Assembly: GCA_007121575.1 (NCBI GenBank)
Contig: SKKJ01000247.1
Coordinates: 1 to 5,518 of the forward strand
Length of the DNA stretch: 5,518 nucleotides
Reading direction: 5' to 3'
From: Natronomonas sp.
GTDB taxonomy: Archaea; Halobacteriota; Halobacteria; Halobacteriales; Haloarculaceae
Shown one piece after another: positions 5,471 through 5,518 of this stretch. Position 1 is the first letter of the stretch, and each line of letters starts with the position of its first letter. The notes beneath the pieces are model-generated. The model had not been told where the DNA came from and ran no database searches. It saw nothing but the letters and a program-made list of their open reading frames with translations. The position numbers and the translations under genes were made by a program.

Positions 5471-5518
5471 TCGTTATATCGGAATCGGTGTCGGAAAGCC
5501 GAGCACGATTCCCGAAAC
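5471..5518. other. Window edge: possible 3' end of a convergent gene
   Basis: After the TGA at 5470 a minus-strand frame is open from 5518 to a TAA at 5474-5476. It would encode 14 C-terminal residues, mostly hydrophobic (VSGIVLGFPTPIPI). Convergent genes with almost no gap occur twice elsewhere in the window, which makes this credible. However, other frames are also open over so short a stretch. TCGG-AAAG-CCGA (5491-5502) could form a 4-base hairpin, too small to call. Confidence 0.22.

Noticed and set aside
5473..5480. GTTATATC as a promoter for a gene to the right
   Set aside because: No ATG or GTG lies at the leaderless distance downstream within the window, and the bases equally fit the end of a convergent gene.

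Overview
The window looks like a chromosomal segment of a haloarchaeon (class Halobacteria). The predicted proteins are rich in Asp and Glu, codons are GC-leaning with many TCG, GAC and GTC, and the tetranucleotide CTAG is very rare (I found only two by eye). Most starts have a TATA-like element centred about 26-28 bases upstream of the ATG and no Shine-Dalgarno sequence, which is the leaderless layout typical of this group. The genus cannot be told from this sequence. I see no mobile element, CRISPR array, tRNA or rRNA.

Left part (1-2978): the C-terminal tail of the Hef fork-repair helicase/nuclease meets, in a 4-base convergent overlap, a gene for an archaeal Sjogren's/scleroderma autoantigen 1 (p27) family zinc-ribbon protein. 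A 92-base divergent promoter region leads to a PUA-domain RNA-binding protein of the MCT-1/Tma20 type. Next, on the same strand, come SepF, the membrane anchor of the FtsZ division ring, and a short-chain dehydrogenase/reductase of the retinol dehydrogenase type.

Right part (2975-5470): two overlapping minus-strand genes each encode one five-helix MgtE (SLC41-like) membrane domain with no cytoplasmic N or CBS domain. They diverge from a plus-strand gene for a soluble protein built as a tandem duplication of PhoU-like plus TrkA_C (RCK_C) domains. The two permease halves probably form a heteromeric Mg2+ or other divalent-cation channel. The PhoU/RCK_C protein is a good candidate for its cytosolic regulator, standing in for the missing N/CBS module. 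This split, externally regulated MgtE-like module is the most interesting part of the window.

The window is densely packed. Two convergent gene pairs overlap by 4 bases at their stop codons, and the permease genes overlap by 4 bases in a GTGA. Promoter spacing supports moving three starts downstream of the longest reading frame: sepF to 1637, the first permease gene to 4179 and the PhoU/RCK_C gene to 4265.
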